Of a stretch of DNA of 64,000 nucleotides, positions 17,645 through 27,138 are shown one piece after another. Position numbers and translations under genes: made by a program. The stretch is taken from NCBI RefSeq assembly GCF_011250645.1, contig NZ_JAANNO010000002.1, positions 267,506-331,505 on the forward strand, in the 5' to 3' direction. Positions within the stretch are counted from its first letter, which is position 1, and every line of letters begins with the position of its first letter. The notes beneath the pieces are model-generated. The model was not told where the DNA came from and ran no database searches. It saw nothing but the letters and a program-made list of their open reading frames with translations. Source of the DNA: Motilibacter aurantiacus (GTDB lineage Bacteria > Actinomycetota > Actinomycetes > Motilibacterales > Motilibacteraceae).

Positions 17645-18355
17645 ATGGACAAGAGTAGCGGAGTCGGCGTCCTTGACAAGGCCGCCGTCGTCCTCGGCGC
17701 CCTCGAGGCCGGCCCGATGACGCTGGCCGGGCTGGTCGCGGCGACGGGCCTCGCCCGCCCGACCGCGCACCGGCTGGCCGTGGCCCTCGAGCACCACCGC
17801 CTCGTCGGCCGCGACCTGCAGGGCCGCTTCGTGCTCGGCCCGCGCCTCGGCGAGCTCGCCGCGGCTGCCGGCGAGGACCGGCTCGTGGCCGTGTCGGGGC
17901 CGGTGCTGACCCAGCTGCAGGAGTCGACCGGCGAGAGCGCGCAGCTCTACCGCCGGCAGGGCGAGGACCGCGTCTGCGTCGCCGCCGCGGAGCGCCCGTA
18001 CGGGCTGCGCGACACGATCCCGGTCGGCGCGACCCTCTCGATGCAGGGCGGGTCCGCTGCGCAGGTGCTGCTCGCCTGGGAGGAGCCCGAGCGCATGCAC
18101 CACGGGCTGCGCGAGGCGGTCTTCAGCGCGACCGCGCTCGCGGCCGTGCGCCGGCGCGGCTGGGCCCAGAGCGTCGGCGAGCGCGAGCCCGGGGTGGCGT
18201 CGGTCTCGGCGCCCGTACGCGGGCCCGGGGGGCGCGTCGTCGCCGCCGTCGGCGTCTCCGGCCCCATCGAGCGGCTCACCCGGCAGCCCGGGCGGGTGCA
18301 CGCACCGGCCGTGGTCGCGGCGGCCGCTCGGCTGACGGAGGCGCTGGCCCGCTAG
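17645..18355 (+). CDS. ndgR: IclR-family transcriptional regulator, NdgR/LtbR type
   Basis: A 236-residue regulator: N-terminal winged helix ([35 protein letters not shown]) and a C-terminal effector domain ([40 protein letters not shown]). The sequence is close to NdgR of Streptomyces and LtbR of Corynebacterium as I recall them, including the divergent position next to leuCD. Those proteins control leucine and other amino-acid genes. ATG 17645 is chosen because it begins the conserved [14 protein letters not shown]; an upstream in-frame start would cross the palindromic site. Transcript closed by the hairpin at 18454-18490. Confidence 0.92.
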   Translation: MDKSSGVGVLDKAAVVLGALEAGPMTLAGLVAATGLARPTAHRLAVALEHHRLVGRDLQGRFVLGPRLGELAAAAGEDRLVAVSGPVLTQLQESTGESAQLYRRQGEDRVCVAAAERPYGLRDTIPVGATLSMQGGSAAQVLLAWEEPERMHHGLREAVFSATALAAVRRRGWAQSVGEREPGVASVSAPVRGPGGRVVAAVGVSGPIERLTRQPGRVHAPAVVAAAARLTEALAR

Positions 18356-18453
18356 GAATGGCAGGAGCCGGCGCGGGCCGGACGGGGTGTGGCGCTCGCC
18401 ACTCGTCGTCCGGCCGAGGCGCCCGGGTCGGGGACGCGGAGGCCCCGGCAACG

Positions 18454-18490
18454 CGGAAGGCCCGCTCCTCGATGAGGAGCGGGCCTTCCG
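18454..18490. terminator. Bidirectional terminator between ndgR and the tRNA genes
   Basis: Perfect 17-base inverted repeat (CGGAAGGCCCGCTCCTC and its complement) with a GAT loop, between the rightward ndgR and the leftward tRNA-Glu. Confidence 0.85.
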
Positions 18491-18495
18491 CTCTG

Positions 18496-18568
18496 TAGCC
18501 CCGACGGGATTCGAACCCGCGCTACCGCCTTGAGAGGGCGGCGTGCTAGGCCGCTACACAACGGGGCC
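18496..18568 (-). tRNA. tRNA-Glu (CTC)
   Basis: Cloverleaf on the minus strand: acceptor GGCCCCG paired with CGGGGCT (one G-U), anticodon loop CTCTCAA on a CCGCC/GGCGG stem giving anticodon CTC, and T arm GCGGGTTCGAATCCCGT. The 3' CCA is not encoded. It lies downstream of gltX, whose enzyme charges it. Confidence 0.95.
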
Positions 18569-18603
18569 ATACAGAACCCGGGACGCGAGCGCTCCGGGCG
18601 GAG

Positions 18604-18675
18604 CTGGGGTACCAGGACTCGAACCTAGACTAGCTGAACCAGAATCAGCCGGGCTGCCAATTACCCCATACCCCA
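18604..18675 (-). tRNA. tRNA-Gln (CTG)
   Basis: Minus-strand cloverleaf: acceptor TGGGGTA/TACCCCA, anticodon stem GCTGA/TCAGC with loop TTCTGGT giving anticodon CTG, and T arm with GGTTCGAGTCC. CCA is not encoded. The weak U-A first pair is typical of tRNA-Gln. In organisms with GatCAB it is first charged with Glu by GltX. Confidence 0.95.
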
Positions 18676-18887
18676 TGGAGTTGAGCCGTTCCCGGCTCGA
18701 CCACGGGAAGAACTGTACCCGACGGCCGTGGCGCTACGCGAACCCCATCCCCCACCGGGGGAGCGCCGGCGCGGGTCGGCCCCCGCCGCTCCCCCCGCCC
18801 GCGGCCGGCACGAGCGCGGGTCACCGCTCCGGGCTCGGGCAGCTGCCCGCGGGCAGGAGAAGCCGGCCAGCGGCCCGGTGGGTGCCC

Positions 18888-19625
18888 TCAGGGCCGGGTC
18901 GCGTCGGTACGCCCGCGTGCAACCAGCGCGGGCAGCTCGGCGAGGCTCTCGATCCGCACCACGCCCTCCGGCACCGCCCGGTCCGAGCGCGCCCGGTCGA
19001 GCCAGACGCCCACCAGGCCCGCGTCCCGGGCGCCGAGCGCGTCGGTGCGCAGCCGGTCCCCCACGTACGCCGTGGTGGCCGGGTCGGCTCCCAGGGCCTC
19101 GCAGCCGGCCAGGAAGACCGCGGGGTGCGGCTTTGCCGGCAGACCGCCCTCGGCGGGGCAGATGACGACGTCGAACCGCCCGCCGAGCCCGGCCCGCTCG
19201 AGCTTGGCCAGCAGGTTGGCCGTCTCGTTGTTGCTGACGACGCCCATCGGCACCCCGAGCGAGTCGAGCACGTCCACGGTGTCGTGGAAGACCTCGACGG
19301 CGGCGTCGAAGGCCGCGCGGTAGGCGTCGAACCAGGCGTCCAGCGCCGTGTCGTCCGCGAGCTCGGGCAGCCCCAGCCACGCGACGATGTCGCGCGCGCG
19401 CTCCCGGCGCTGCCCCGCCCAGGTCAGCTCGCCGGCGAGGTAGCGCGGGTAGTGCAGGTCCTCCAGCCGCTTCCACTCGGCCACGGCGGTCTGCCGGTCC
19501 GCGCCCGGAGCGATGTCGGCCAGCCGCGCCACGAACCCGCGCTCGACCGCCCCGGTGTGGTCGAGCAGCGTGTCGTCGACGTCGAAGAGCACGGCCTCGA
19601 GCGGCCGCGCCTCCCCCTCGCTCAC
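18888..19625 (-). CDS. HAD-superfamily hydrolase
   Basis: A 245-residue haloacid-dehalogenase-type phosphatase: motif [14 protein letters not shown], motif II VVSNNE at about residue 125, motif III lysine in [10 protein letters not shown] and motif [21 protein letters not shown] helical cap sits between motifs I and II. The substrate is not readable. Its GTG (19623-19625) overlaps the gltX stop as GTGA, so it is translated with gltX. About 210 bases before it, up to the tRNAs, hold no recognised feature. Confidence 0.88.
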   Translation of the reverse strand: MSEGEARPLEAVLFDVDDTLLDHTGAVERGFVARLADIAPGADRQTAVAEWKRLEDLHYPRYLAGELTWAGQRRERARDIVAWLGLPELADDTALDAWFDAYRAAFDAAVEVFHDTVDVLDSLGVPMGVVSNNETANLLAKLERAGLGGRFDVVICPAEGGLPAKPHPAVFLAGCEALGADPATTAYVGDRLRTDALGARDAGLVGVWLDRARSDRAVPEGVVRIESLAELPALVARGRTDATRP

Positions 19626-21088
19626 GCCAGCGGGTCGAGCGCGGCGCGGATGCGCGCCAGGGAGCGCTCGCGGCCGAGCAGCTCGAGCGACTCGTACATC
19701 GGCGGCATGACCTTGCGCCCGGTGAGGGCCGGGCGCAGCGGCCCGAGCGCCTTGTTGCGGGAGAGGCCCAGTCCCTCCTGCAGCGCAGCGTTCAGCGCCC
19801 CCTCGATGGGGCCGGCGGCCCACTCCTGCACGGCCTCGAGGGCCTCGAGCGCGGCCCGCAGGACGTCCGCGTTCAGCAGCTTCGCGGCGTCCGGCGCGAC
19901 GGTCACGGTGTCGACGAAGAGGAACGCCAGCATCTCGGGCACCTGCTTGAGCAGGTTGACCCGCTCCTGCACGAGCGGGGTGGCAGCGGCCATCACGGCC
20001 CGCTGCTCCTCGGTGGGGGGAGACGAGACGTAGCCGTCGAGCGCGAGCTGGCGCAGTGCCCGCTCGGTGAAGTCCTCCGGGGCCAGCCGGCGGATCCACT
20101 GGCCGTTGATCGCCTCGCACTTCTTGAGGTCGAAGCGGGCCGGGTTCGCGTTGACGCGGGCGACGTCGAAGGCCTCGACCATCTCCTCCAGCGAGAAGAC
20201 GTCGCGGTCCTCGGCGATCGACCAGCCCAGCAGGGCGAGGTAGTTCAGCAGCCCCTCGGGGATGAAGCCCTCGTCCCGGTAGTAGCCGATGGAGGACTCG
20301 GGGTCCCGCTTGGAGAGCTTCTTGTTGCCCTCCCCCATCACGTAGGGCAGGTGCCCGAACAGCGGCGGCTCCCCGGTGCCGACCCCGATCTCGCCGAGCG
20401 CGCGGTAGAGCGCGAGCTGGCGGGGCGTGGACGAGAGCAGGTCCTCACCGCGCAGGACGTGCGTGATGCCCATGAGCACGTCGTCGACCGGGTTCACCAG
20501 CGGGTAGAGCGGCGACCCGTCGGCACGGACGATCACGTAATCGGGGATCGAGCCCGCAGCGAAGCGCACTTCGCCGCGTACCAGATCATCGAAAGCGAGA
20601 TCGGTGTCCGGCATCCGCAGGCGCAGGACCGGCTGGCGGCCCTCGGCGAGGTACGCAGCCCGCTGCTCGGCGGTCGTGTGCCGGTCGGCGTTGTCGTAGC
20701 CGAGCTTGGGGTCCTGGCCCGCCGCGCGGCGCCGCTCCTCGACCTCCTGCGGCGTGGAGAAGGACTCGTAGGCCAGCCCGGCCTCGAGCAGCCGCCGCGC
20801 GACGTCGGCGTAGACGTCCATCCGCTGGGACTGGCGGTACGGCGCATGCGGGCCGCCGACCTCCGGGCCCTCGTCCCAGTCGAGGCCGAGCCAGCGCAGC
20901 GTCTCGAGCAGGGCCTGGTAGGACTCCTCCGAGTCGCGCGCGGCGTCGGTGTCCTCGATGCGGAAGACGAACGTCCCGCCGGTGTGCCGGGCGTAGGCCC
21001 AGTTGAACAGCGCGGTCCGGACGAGCCCGACGTGCGGGTTGCCGGTCGGCGAGGGGCAGAAGCGGACTCTGACGGCCTGGTCAGTCAC
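19622..21088 (-). CDS. gltX: Glutamyl-tRNA synthetase
   Basis: A 488-residue class I synthetase: HIGH-type motif [11 protein letters not shown] at the N-terminus, [29 protein letters not shown], and the KMSKS-type loop [10 protein letters not shown], then a helical anticodon-binding domain. It charges tRNA-Glu and, where glnS is absent, also mischarges tRNA-Gln for GatCAB. GTG start at 21088, overlapping the preceding FAH gene by 8 bases. The tRNA-Glu and tRNA-Gln genes lie just downstream. Confidence 0.96.
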   Translation of the reverse strand: MTDQAVRVRFCPSPTGNPHVGLVRTALFNWAYARHTGGTFVFRIEDTDAARDSEESYQALLETLRWLGLDWDEGPEVGGPHAPYRQSQRMDVYADVARRLLEAGLAYESFSTPQEVEERRRAAGQDPKLGYDNADRHTTAEQRAAYLAEGRQPVLRLRMPDTDLAFDDLVRGEVRFAAGSIPDYVIVRADGSPLYPLVNPVDDVLMGITHVLRGEDLLSSTPRQLALYRALGEIGVGTGEPPLFGHLPYVMGEGNKKLSKRDPESSIGYYRDEGFIPEGLLNYLALLGWSIAEDRDVFSLEEMVEAFDVARVNANPARFDLKKCEAINGQWIRRLAPEDFTERALRQLALDGYVSSPPTEEQRAVMAAATPLVQERVNLLKQVPEMLAFLFVDTVTVAPDAAKLLNADVLRAALEALEAVQEWAAGPIEGALNAALQEGLGLSRNKALGPLRPALTGRKVMPPMYESLELLGRERSLARIRAALDPLA

Positions 21089-21866
21089 GGGCCACCACCC
21101 GGCTGCTCAGCGTCCCGATGCCCTCGATCGACACGACGACGTCGTCGCCGGGGACGATCGGGCCCACGCCGGCGGGAGTCCCGGTCAGGATCACGTCGCC
21201 GGGCAGCAGGGTGAACGCCGCGGACACCAGCGCCACGAGGTCGGCCACGCCGGTGAGCAGGTCGGAGGTACGCCCGTCCTGCCGGGTCTCTCCGTTGACC
21301 GTGCAGGTGATCGCCCGGTCGTCCTCCGGCGTCACGTCGGTCTCGATCCACGGCCCCAGCGGGCAGAAGGTGTCGAAGCCCTTGGCCCGGGCCCACTGCC
21401 CGTCCTTCTTCTGCAGGTCGCGGTCGGTCACGTCGTTCGCACAGGTGTAGCCGAGGATCACGTCCGCGGCGCGCTCGCGCGGCACCTCGCGGCAGAGCCG
21501 GCCGATGACGACCGCCAGCTCCGCCTCGTGGTGCACCTCGCCGTGCCCCGGCGGGAGGACGATCGCGTCGCGCGGCCCGGCCACGGACGTCGAGGGCTTG
21601 AGGAAGATCGGCGGCTCGGGCGGCGCCTCGCCCCCCATCTCGCGGGCGTGGTCGGCGTAGTTCTTGCCCACGCCGACGACCTTGCTCGGCAGCACCGGCG
21701 CGAGCAGGCGCACGTCCGAGAGCGGGGCCGGCTCACCGGCCAGCTGGAAGGGGGCGAACGGGTGCCCGGCGATGGCGGTGACCGACAGGGACGCGGGCTG
21801 CGCCGGGTCCCCGTCGATCACACCGAAGGACACCGTGTCGCCACGGGAGAACCTCGCGATGCGCAC
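21081..21866 (-). CDS. Fumarylacetoacetate hydrolase (FAH) family protein
   Basis: A 261-residue FAH-fold protein with [41 protein letters not shown] (metal-binding acidic residues), [14 protein letters not shown], and the C-terminal [10 protein letters not shown]. Family members include 2-hydroxyhepta-2,4-diene-dioate isomerases and oxaloacetate decarboxylases; the exact substrate cannot be inferred. The stop overlaps the gltX start by 8 bases, so this is the first gene of the FAH-gltX-HAD transcript. Confidence 0.88.
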   Translation of the reverse strand: MRIARFSRGDTVSFGVIDGDPAQPASLSVTAIAGHPFAPFQLAGEPAPLSDVRLLAPVLPSKVVGVGKNYADHAREMGGEAPPEPPIFLKPSTSVAGPRDAIVLPPGHGEVHHEAELAVVIGRLCREVPRERAADVILGYTCANDVTDRDLQKKDGQWARAKGFDTFCPLGPWIETDVTPEDDRAITCTVNGETRQDGRTSDLLTGVADLVALVSAAFTLLPGDVILTGTPAGVGPIVPGDDVVVSIEGIGTLSSRVVARD

Positions 21867-21946
21867 AGCGGAAGGCTAGTCGACCCGCGTGTCCGGACCA
21901 CCGGCGCCGCCGATGAGTCAGCTCGCCGCCCGTCGTCACCTCCGGC

Positions 21947-22567
21947 GTGAGCATCGTGACCCGCATCCACAGCGTTCCCGTCGAGGTCGCCGACCAGGAC
22001 GCGGCGATCCGCTTCTACCGCGACGTCCTCGGCTGGGAGGTGCGCACCGACGTCGAGCTGTGGCCCGGCGCCCGCTGGGTCGAGGTGGCACCGCCGGGCT
22101 CGCCCGTCCTCGTCGCACTGGTCGCCGAGGGCAGCGGGATCCCCGTCGGGGTGCGCTACCTGACCGACGACGCGTCGGCGGCGCACGCGGCGCTCACGGC
22201 CGCGGGCGTGGCGCCGCACGAGGAGGTCCTGATCACCGGCTTCGCCCCGCCGGTGTTCACCGCGAGCGACCCGGACGGCAATCCGGTGATCCTGCTCGAG
22301 GGCGGCGGTGACGGCCCGCCGGGCACGCCGTCCGGGGCCCGCCCGGAGGGTCAGCCGGCCGGCTTCGCCGGGACCGGCTCCACGCCCGCCCGCAGCAGGC
22401 CGAACGACATCGCGTCGACCAGCGCCTCCCAGGAGGCCTCGATGATGTTCGCGGCGATCCCGACGGTCGTCCAGGTCTCGCCCGCGCCGTTGGAGGTCTC
22501 GATGAGCACCCTCGTCATGGCGCCGGTGCCGGTCCCGGTGCCCGCGTCGACGATGCGGACCTTGTAG
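21947..22567 (+). CDS. VOC-family (glyoxalase/bleomycin-resistance fold) protein, C-terminus antisense to cimA
   Basis: Residues 1-125 form one VOC domain: IHSVPVEVADQDAAIRFYRDVLGWEV, a central YLTDDASAAHAALTAAG, and TASDPDGNPVILLEGG with the metal-site Glu near the end. The VOC fold should end there, but the frame has no stop until 22567, adding about 75 low-complexity residues that run antisense to the last 217 bases of cimA. Either a real convergent overlap or a recent loss of the natural stop. GTG start at 21947 gives the conserved N-terminus. Substrate unknown. Confidence 0.75.
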   Translation: MSIVTRIHSVPVEVADQDAAIRFYRDVLGWEVRTDVELWPGARWVEVAPPGSPVLVALVAEGSGIPVGVRYLTDDASAAHAALTAAGVAPHEEVLITGFAPPVFTASDPDGNPVILLEGGGDGPPGTPSGARPEGQPAGFAGTGSTPARSRPNDIASTSASQEASMMFAAIPTVVQVSPAPLEVSMSTLVMAPVPVPVPASTMRTL

Positions 22568-23970
22568 TCCACGAGCGAGAACTGCTCGATGACCGGGTAG
22601 GCGTTGACGAGCGCCAGCCGCAGCGCCGCGTCGAGCGCGTTGACCGGGCCGTTCCCTTCCCCGGTGGCCACGTGCCGCTCCCCGGCGGCGTGGACCTTGA
22701 CGGTCGCCTCGGCGAGCGCCTGCTCCCCGCCACGCCCGTCCATGAGCGCGCGCCACGACTCGACCTCGAACCAGCAGCGGCGGGCGCCCTCGACCACCTC
22801 GAGCAGCAGCAGCTCGAAGCTCGCGTCGGCCACCTCGAAGGTGTAGCCGCGGGCCTCCATCTCCTTGACCCGCTCGGTGAGCCGGGTCTGCGCGTCGCGG
22901 TCGCTGGACAGGTCGTAGCCGAGCTCGCGCCCCTTGAGCTCGACGCTGGCCCGTCCGGCCATCTCGGACACGAGGAGACGCATGTCGTTGCCGACCAGCG
23001 AGGGGTCGACGTGCTGGTAGAGGTCGGGGTCCACCTTGATCGCGCTCGCGTGGAGGCCGGCCTTGTGCGCGAACGCGGAGGCGCCGACGTACGGCTGCCG
23101 GGCGTACGGAGGGACGTTGGTGATCTCACTGACCGCATGCGAGATGCGCGTGGACTCCTGCAACCCGTTGCCCGCAAGGAGTTTCATCCGACGCTTGAGC
23201 TCGAGATTGGCGACGATCGTGACGAGGTCGGCGTTGCCCGTGCGCTCGCCGTAGCCGTTGAGCGTCCCCTGGACGTGCGTCGCGCCGGCGTCGACCGCCG
23301 CGAGCGTGTTGGCCACCGCGCAGCCGGCGTCGTTGTGGCAGTGGATCCCGAGCTTGGCCGAGCTGGCGGCGAGCACCTCGCCGACCGCGTCCGCCACCTC
23401 GTTCGGGAGCATGCCGCCGTTGGTGTCGCACAGCGCGATGACCTCCGCACCGGACTCGGCCGCGACTCGCACGAACTCGACTGCGTACTTCGGGTCGTAC
23501 CGGTAGCCGTCGAAGAAGTGCTCGGCGTCGACGAAGACGCGTGTCCCCTCGGCGCGCAGGTGGTCGATGGTGTCGCGCAGCATCGCCAGCCCCTCGTCCG
23601 GCGTCGTGCGCAGCGCCTTCTCCACGTGCAGGGCGTGCGACTTCGCGACGAGGGTCACCACCGGCGTGCGCGCCTCGCGCAGCGCCGCGACGAGCGGGTC
23701 GTCGGGGGCCTTCGCCCCCGCCCGCCGGGTCGAGCCGAACGCTGCCAGCGCCGCATTGCGCAACGACAGCTCGGTCTGCGCGCGCCGGAAGAACTCGGTG
23801 TCCTTCGGGCTCGCGCCCGGCCAGCCGCCCTCGATGAAGCCGACGCCCAGGTCGTCCAGGTGGCGCGCGATCGCGAGCTTGTCGGCGACGGTCAGCGCGA
23901 GGCCCTCCTGCTGCGCGCCGTCGCGCAGGGTCGTGTCGTAGACGTGGAAGCCGTCGCTCGTCGGCGCCAT
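22351..23970 (-). CDS. cimA: (R)-citramalate synthase
   Basis: CimA condenses pyruvate and acetyl-CoA to citramalate, the threonine-independent entry to isoleucine. The 539-residue product belongs to the DRE-TIM family: VYDTTLRDGAQQEG, DLGVGFIEGGWPGASPKD (the citramalate/homocitrate-type signature rather than LeuA), LCDTNGGMLPNEVADAV, GIHCHNDAGCAVANTLAAV, GTLNGYGERTGNADL and HKAGLHASAI. The C-terminal LeuA-type regulatory dimer domain is present (LVDYKVRIVDAGTGTGAMTR region), the site of isoleucine feedback in known enzymes. ATG 23968-23970 follows a GGAAGGA site. An upstream leader peptide and attenuator supply the control. Confidence 0.92.
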   Translation of the reverse strand: MAPTSDGFHVYDTTLRDGAQQEGLALTVADKLAIARHLDDLGVGFIEGGWPGASPKDTEFFRRAQTELSLRNAALAAFGSTRRAGAKAPDDPLVAALREARTPVVTLVAKSHALHVEKALRTTPDEGLAMLRDTIDHLRAEGTRVFVDAEHFFDGYRYDPKYAVEFVRVAAESGAEVIALCDTNGGMLPNEVADAVGEVLAASSAKLGIHCHNDAGCAVANTLAAVDAGATHVQGTLNGYGERTGNADLVTIVANLELKRRMKLLAGNGLQESTRISHAVSEITNVPPYARQPYVGASAFAHKAGLHASAIKVDPDLYQHVDPSLVGNDMRLLVSEMAGRASVELKGRELGYDLSSDRDAQTRLTERVKEMEARGYTFEVADASFELLLLEVVEGARRCWFEVESWRALMDGRGGEQALAEATVKVHAAGERHVATGEGNGPVNALDAALRLALVNAYPVIEQFSLVDYKVRIVDAGTGTGTGAMTRVLIETSNGAGETWTTVGIAANIIEASWEALVDAMSFGLLRAGVEPVPAKPAG

Positions 23971-24033
23971 GGGCCTGGGTCCTTCCGGAACGGGGTGGTG
24001 CGCGTGCTGTGCTGGGCGGGACAACGAAGTGCC

Positions 24034-24100
24034 GGGAAAACGAAAAGACCCCCCGCGGATGCGAGAGGTCGGCGCGCTCGGCGAAAGATGCCGGGCGCGC
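24034..24100 (-). promoter_or_regulatory. cimA transcription attenuator
   Basis: On the minus-strand RNA, directly after the leader stop, an antiterminator-type hairpin (GCGCGC-C-CGGC pairing with GCCG-A-GCGCGC, 24072-24100) is followed by a 10-bp hairpin GACCUCUCGC/GCGGGGGGUC with loop AUCC (24047-24070; two G-U pairs) and a UUUUCGUUUU tract (24037-24046). This is the layout of a leader-peptide attenuator and nearly repeats the ilvB one. Confidence 0.75.
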
Positions 24101-24129
24101 TAGCCGATAATCGAGCGGCTGCGGAGCAT
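24100..24129 (-). CDS. cimA leader peptide MLRSRSIIG
   Basis: A nine-codon ORF (MLRSRSIIG, stop TAG) about 130 bases before cimA, ending in two adjacent isoleucine codons (ATT ATC) right where the antiterminator stem begins. Isoleucine is the end product of CimA, so stalling at these codons when Ile-tRNA is scarce would relieve termination. Position, codon content and RNA structure support it; expression is inferred. Confidence 0.75.
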   Translation of the reverse strand: MLRSRSIIG

Positions 24130-24202
24130 GGGGCCATCGTGCCACACCCCGGCCAGCGCCGTCCCCGGCTTGCCCGCACGGCCGCAAGCCCTCGACCCGG
24201 TC

Positions 24203-24253
24203 GGCAGGAGGCCCCCTTCCCCCTGATGGACGGGGAGAAGGGGGCCTCCTGCC
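24203..24253 (-). terminator. Terminator downstream of ilvE
   Basis: Strong hairpin: GGCAGGAGGCCCCCTT pairs with AAGGGGGCCTCCTGCC, extended by CCCC/GGGG around the loop. It lies 25 bases after the ilvE stop and separates ilvE from the cimA leader. Confidence 0.8.
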
Positions 24254-24278
24254 GGCACGTGGCGGGGCGGGGCGGCGG

Positions 24279-25373
24279 TCAGCCCAGGGAGACGGTGCGC
24301 ATCCAGCTGTGCTTGTCGGCCGCGACGCCGTGCTGGATGTCGAGCAGCGCCTGGCGCAGCCGGATCGTCACCGGGCCGGGCTCGCCGTCGCCCACCGTCC
24401 ACTCCCCCTGCGCCGACTTGACCGTGCCGACGGGAGTGATGACCGCGGCCGTGCCGCAGGCGAACACCTCGGAGATCTCGCCGCTCGCGTTGCCCTCGCG
24501 CCACTCGTCCGTGGAGATGCGGCGCTCCTCGACCTCGAGGCCGAGGTCCGCGGCGAGGGTGAGCAGGCTGTCACGGGTGATGCCCGGCAGCAGGGTCCCG
24601 GTGAGGGAGGGCATGACCAGACGCGCCGAGTCGCCGCTGCCGACGACGAAGCAGAGGTTCATGCCGCCCATCTCCTCGACCCAGCGGTGCTCCACCGCGT
24701 CGAGCCACACGACCTGGTCGCAGCCGTGCGCGGCGGCCTCGTGCTGGGCCACGAGCGACGCCGCGTAGTTGCCGGCGCACTTGGCCTCGCCGGTGCCCCC
24801 GGGCGCGGCACGGGTGTACTCGGTCGAGAGCCACACGCTGACCGGCTTCACCCCGCGCGGGAAGTACGCCCCCGCGGGCGAGGCGATGAGCAGGTAGAGG
24901 TACGCGGCGGCGGGCCGGACGCCCAGCCCGACCTCCGTGGCGATCATGAAGGGGCGCAGGTAGAGCGAGCGGCCCGCCTCTGCCGGCACCCACGCGGCGT
25001 CCTGGCGCACGAGCGCCTCGACCGACTCGAGGAAGAGCTCCTCGGGCAGCTCGGGCATCGCCAGCCGGCGTGCCGAGCGGTTCATCCGGCGCGAGTTCTC
25101 CTCGGGGCGGAAGAGCGCGACCGAGCCGTCCGGCTGCCGGTACGCCTTCAGCCCCTCGAAGATCTCCTGGCCGTAGTGCAGGGCCATGGTCGCCGGGTCC
25201 AGCTGGAGCGGGCCGTACGGGACGAGCTCCCCGTCGTGCCAGCCGCGGCCCTCGACCCAGCGCACGGTGACCATGTGATCGGTGAATACCCGGCCGAAGC
25301 CCGGGTCGACGAGGAGCGCCTCGCGCTCCGTCGCGGACAGGGGGCTGCTGGTGGGCTTCAACTCGATGGCCAT
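24279..25373 (-). CDS. ilvE: Branched-chain amino acid aminotransferase
   Basis: IlvE makes valine, leucine and isoleucine from their 2-oxo acids with glutamate. The 364-residue fold-type IV PLP enzyme has [45 protein letters not shown], the PLP-lysine segment [43 protein letters not shown] and [15 protein letters not shown] (phosphate-binding TAA). ATG 25371-25373 is chosen; the frame further upstream lacks conserved residues. Single-gene unit with its own terminator. Confidence 0.96.
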   Translation of the reverse strand: MAIELKPTSSPLSATEREALLVDPGFGRVFTDHMVTVRWVEGRGWHDGELVPYGPLQLDPATMALHYGQEIFEGLKAYRQPDGSVALFRPEENSRRMNRSARRLAMPELPEELFLESVEALVRQDAAWVPAEAGRSLYLRPFMIATEVGLGVRPAAAYLYLLIASPAGAYFPRGVKPVSVWLSTEYTRAAPGGTGEAKCAGNYAASLVAQHEAAAHGCDQVVWLDAVEHRWVEEMGGMNLCFVVGSGDSARLVMPSLTGTLLPGITRDSLLTLAADLGLEVEERRISTDEWREGNASGEISEVFACGTAAVITPVGTVKSAQGEWTVGDGEPGPVTIRLRQALLDIQHGVAADKHSWMRTVSLG

Positions 25374-25430
25374 GAGGCAAACGGTAGTAGCCCCGGCCAC
25401 GACGTCCACCGGATACCACCAGATGGACGG

Positions 25431-26039
25431 TCAGCCCCCGCGCAGCTCGAAGGTCGCGCTCCAGTAGTCCCAGGCCTCGCGCCAGTCGCGCTCCTCCGCG
25501 GCCAGGGCGCGGGCCAGCGGCACCGCGAGCCGAGGGTCGGCGGACCGGGCGCGGTTCGCCCAGAGCCGCCGCCACGCCTCCTGCGCGCGCCGGCTCGGCA
25601 CGTCCGAGTCGAAGACGACGAAGCGCAGCATCTCCTCGACCGCTGCGTCCCACCGCCGCGGGTCGGCGGCCCAGTCGAGCTCGGCCGTCCGCTTCACGTG
25701 GGCGACGAGCGCGGCGATCGCGGCCGCGGCCTCGTCCCGGCTCTCCGCGGCGAGCCGGGCCTGCGCGCGCACCGCGGCCTCGAGCAGGAGGGCGGGGTCC
25801 GGGAGGTCAACGGCACCCGCGTCCCCGCCGCGCAGGCGACGGACGCGCTCCAGCAGACGGCCCCGGCGGCTGGCCGGTGGCGGCTCGGGCGGTGGCTGGA
25901 GCAGCCCGGCGATCAGCGCGCGGTGCGCCTCGAAACCGCGCGCCGGAGGCAGGTCGGCCTCTTCCGGGCGCGCCGCCGAGCGGCGGGCCAGCTCCTCGGC
26001 GAGCCGGGACCGCGCGTCCCGGAAGGGCGCTCGACGCAC
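25431..26039 (-). CDS. Hypothetical helical protein
   Basis: A 202-residue protein I do not recognise. It is rich in Arg, Ala and Trp, soluble, mostly helical, without signal peptide or membrane segment. A Pro-rich linker (QPPPEPPPASRR) at about residue 48 divides a basic N-terminal part from a C-terminal helical domain with repeated Trp and acidic/basic pairs (DWAADPRRW, EAWRRLWANR, DWREAWDYW). It lies between leuB and ilvE in the same direction, 26 bases after leuB, so co-transcription with leuB is possible. Codon use and GC-rich third positions look like a real gene. Confidence 0.6.
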   Translation of the reverse strand: MRRAPFRDARSRLAEELARRSAARPEEADLPPARGFEAHRALIAGLLQPPPEPPPASRRGRLLERVRRLRGGDAGAVDLPDPALLLEAAVRAQARLAAESRDEAAAAIAALVAHVKRTAELDWAADPRRWDAAVEEMLRFVVFDSDVPSRRAQEAWRRLWANRARSADPRLAVPLARALAAEERDWREAWDYWSATFELRGG

Positions 26040-26065
26040 GCCCTCCAGGGTGACACGAGCAGCGG

Positions 26066-27130
26066 TCAGGCGAGCCGGGAGAGCACGGCGTCACCGACTT
26101 GTGACGTACGCCGGGGCGAGCTGCCGCGCTCGGCGAGGTCCTGCTCCACCGCGTCCTCGACCCGTCGCGCCGCAGCCGGCAGGCCGAGGTGGTCCAGCAG
26201 CAGCGCGACGGACAGGATCGCGGCGGTGGGGTCGGCGATGCCCTGACCGGCGATGTCGGGGGCGGAGCCGTGGACCGGCTCGAACATGCTCGGCGACGTG
26301 CGGTCGGGATTGACGTTGCCGCTGGCGGCGAGCCCGATGCCGCCGGTGACGGCGGCCGCGAGGTCGGTGAGGATGTCGCCGAAGAGGTTGTCGGTGACGA
26401 TCACGTCGAAGCGCTCGGGCTTGGTCACCATGAAGATCGTGGCCGCGTCGACGTGCAGGTAGTCCACCGAGACGTCGGGGAACTCCTGCCCCACGCGCTG
26501 CACGGTCCGCGACCACAGGTGCCCGGCGTGCACGAGGACGTTGTTCTTGTGCACGAGGGTGAGCTGCTGGCGCGGGCGGGCCTGTGCCCGGGCGAAGGCG
26601 TCGCGCACGACCCGCTCGACCCCGAAGGCGGTGTTGACGCTGACCTCGTTGGCGACCTCTGCCGGGGTGCCGACCCGGATCGCGCCGCCGTTGCCGACGT
26701 ACGGGCCCTCGGTGCCCTCCCGGACGACCACGAAGTCGATCTCCCGGTCGCCGGCCAGCGGCGACGTCACCCCGCGGAAGAGCTTGGAGGGGCGCAGGTT
26801 CACGTAGTGGTCGAGCTCGAAGCGCAGCCGGAGCAGCAGCCCGCGCTCGAGCACGCCGCTCGGCACGGCCGGGTCGCCCACGGCGCCGAGCAGGATCCCG
26901 TCGACGCCGCGCAGCTCCTCGAGCACGCTGTCCGGCAGCGTCTCCCCCGTCGCGTGCCAGCGGCGCGCGCCGAGGTCGTACTCGACGACCTCGGCCCGCC
27001 GGCCCTCCGCGGCGAGCACGGCGTCCAGCACGCGGCGGGCCTCGGCGACGACCTCGGGGCCGATGCCGTCACCGGGGATGGCGGCGAGGCGCAGGGTCTG
27101 CTCGGGCTGCTGCACGGTGCTGTCGCTCAC
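26066..27130 (-). CDS. leuB: 3-isopropylmalate dehydrogenase
   Basis: LeuB oxidatively decarboxylates 3-isopropylmalate to 2-oxoisocaproate with NAD+. The 354-residue product shows [16 protein letters not shown], the substrate loop [63 protein letters not shown] (metal Asp residues) and [21 protein letters not shown] start at 27130. A -10-like TAGGCT lies only a few bases upstream, suggesting a very short leader or leaderless message, and the -35 overlaps a perfect palindrome. Confidence 0.96.
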   Translation of the reverse strand: MSDSTVQQPEQTLRLAAIPGDGIGPEVVAEARRVLDAVLAAEGRRAEVVEYDLGARRWHATGETLPDSVLEELRGVDGILLGAVGDPAVPSGVLERGLLLRLRFELDHYVNLRPSKLFRGVTSPLAGDREIDFVVVREGTEGPYVGNGGAIRVGTPAEVANEVSVNTAFGVERVVRDAFARAQARPRQQLTLVHKNNVLVHAGHLWSRTVQRVGQEFPDVSVDYLHVDAATIFMVTKPERFDVIVTDNLFGDILTDLAAAVTGGIGLAASGNVNPDRTSPSMFEPVHGSAPDIAGQGIADPTAAILSVALLLDHLGLPAAARRVEDAVEQDLAERGSSPRRTSQVGDAVLSRLA

Positions 27131-27138
27131 GGGCGTGC

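Noticed and set aside
22567-23970. Antisense frames over cimA with long open reading
   Set aside because: High-GC mirror frames; cimA has full family motifs on the minus strand.
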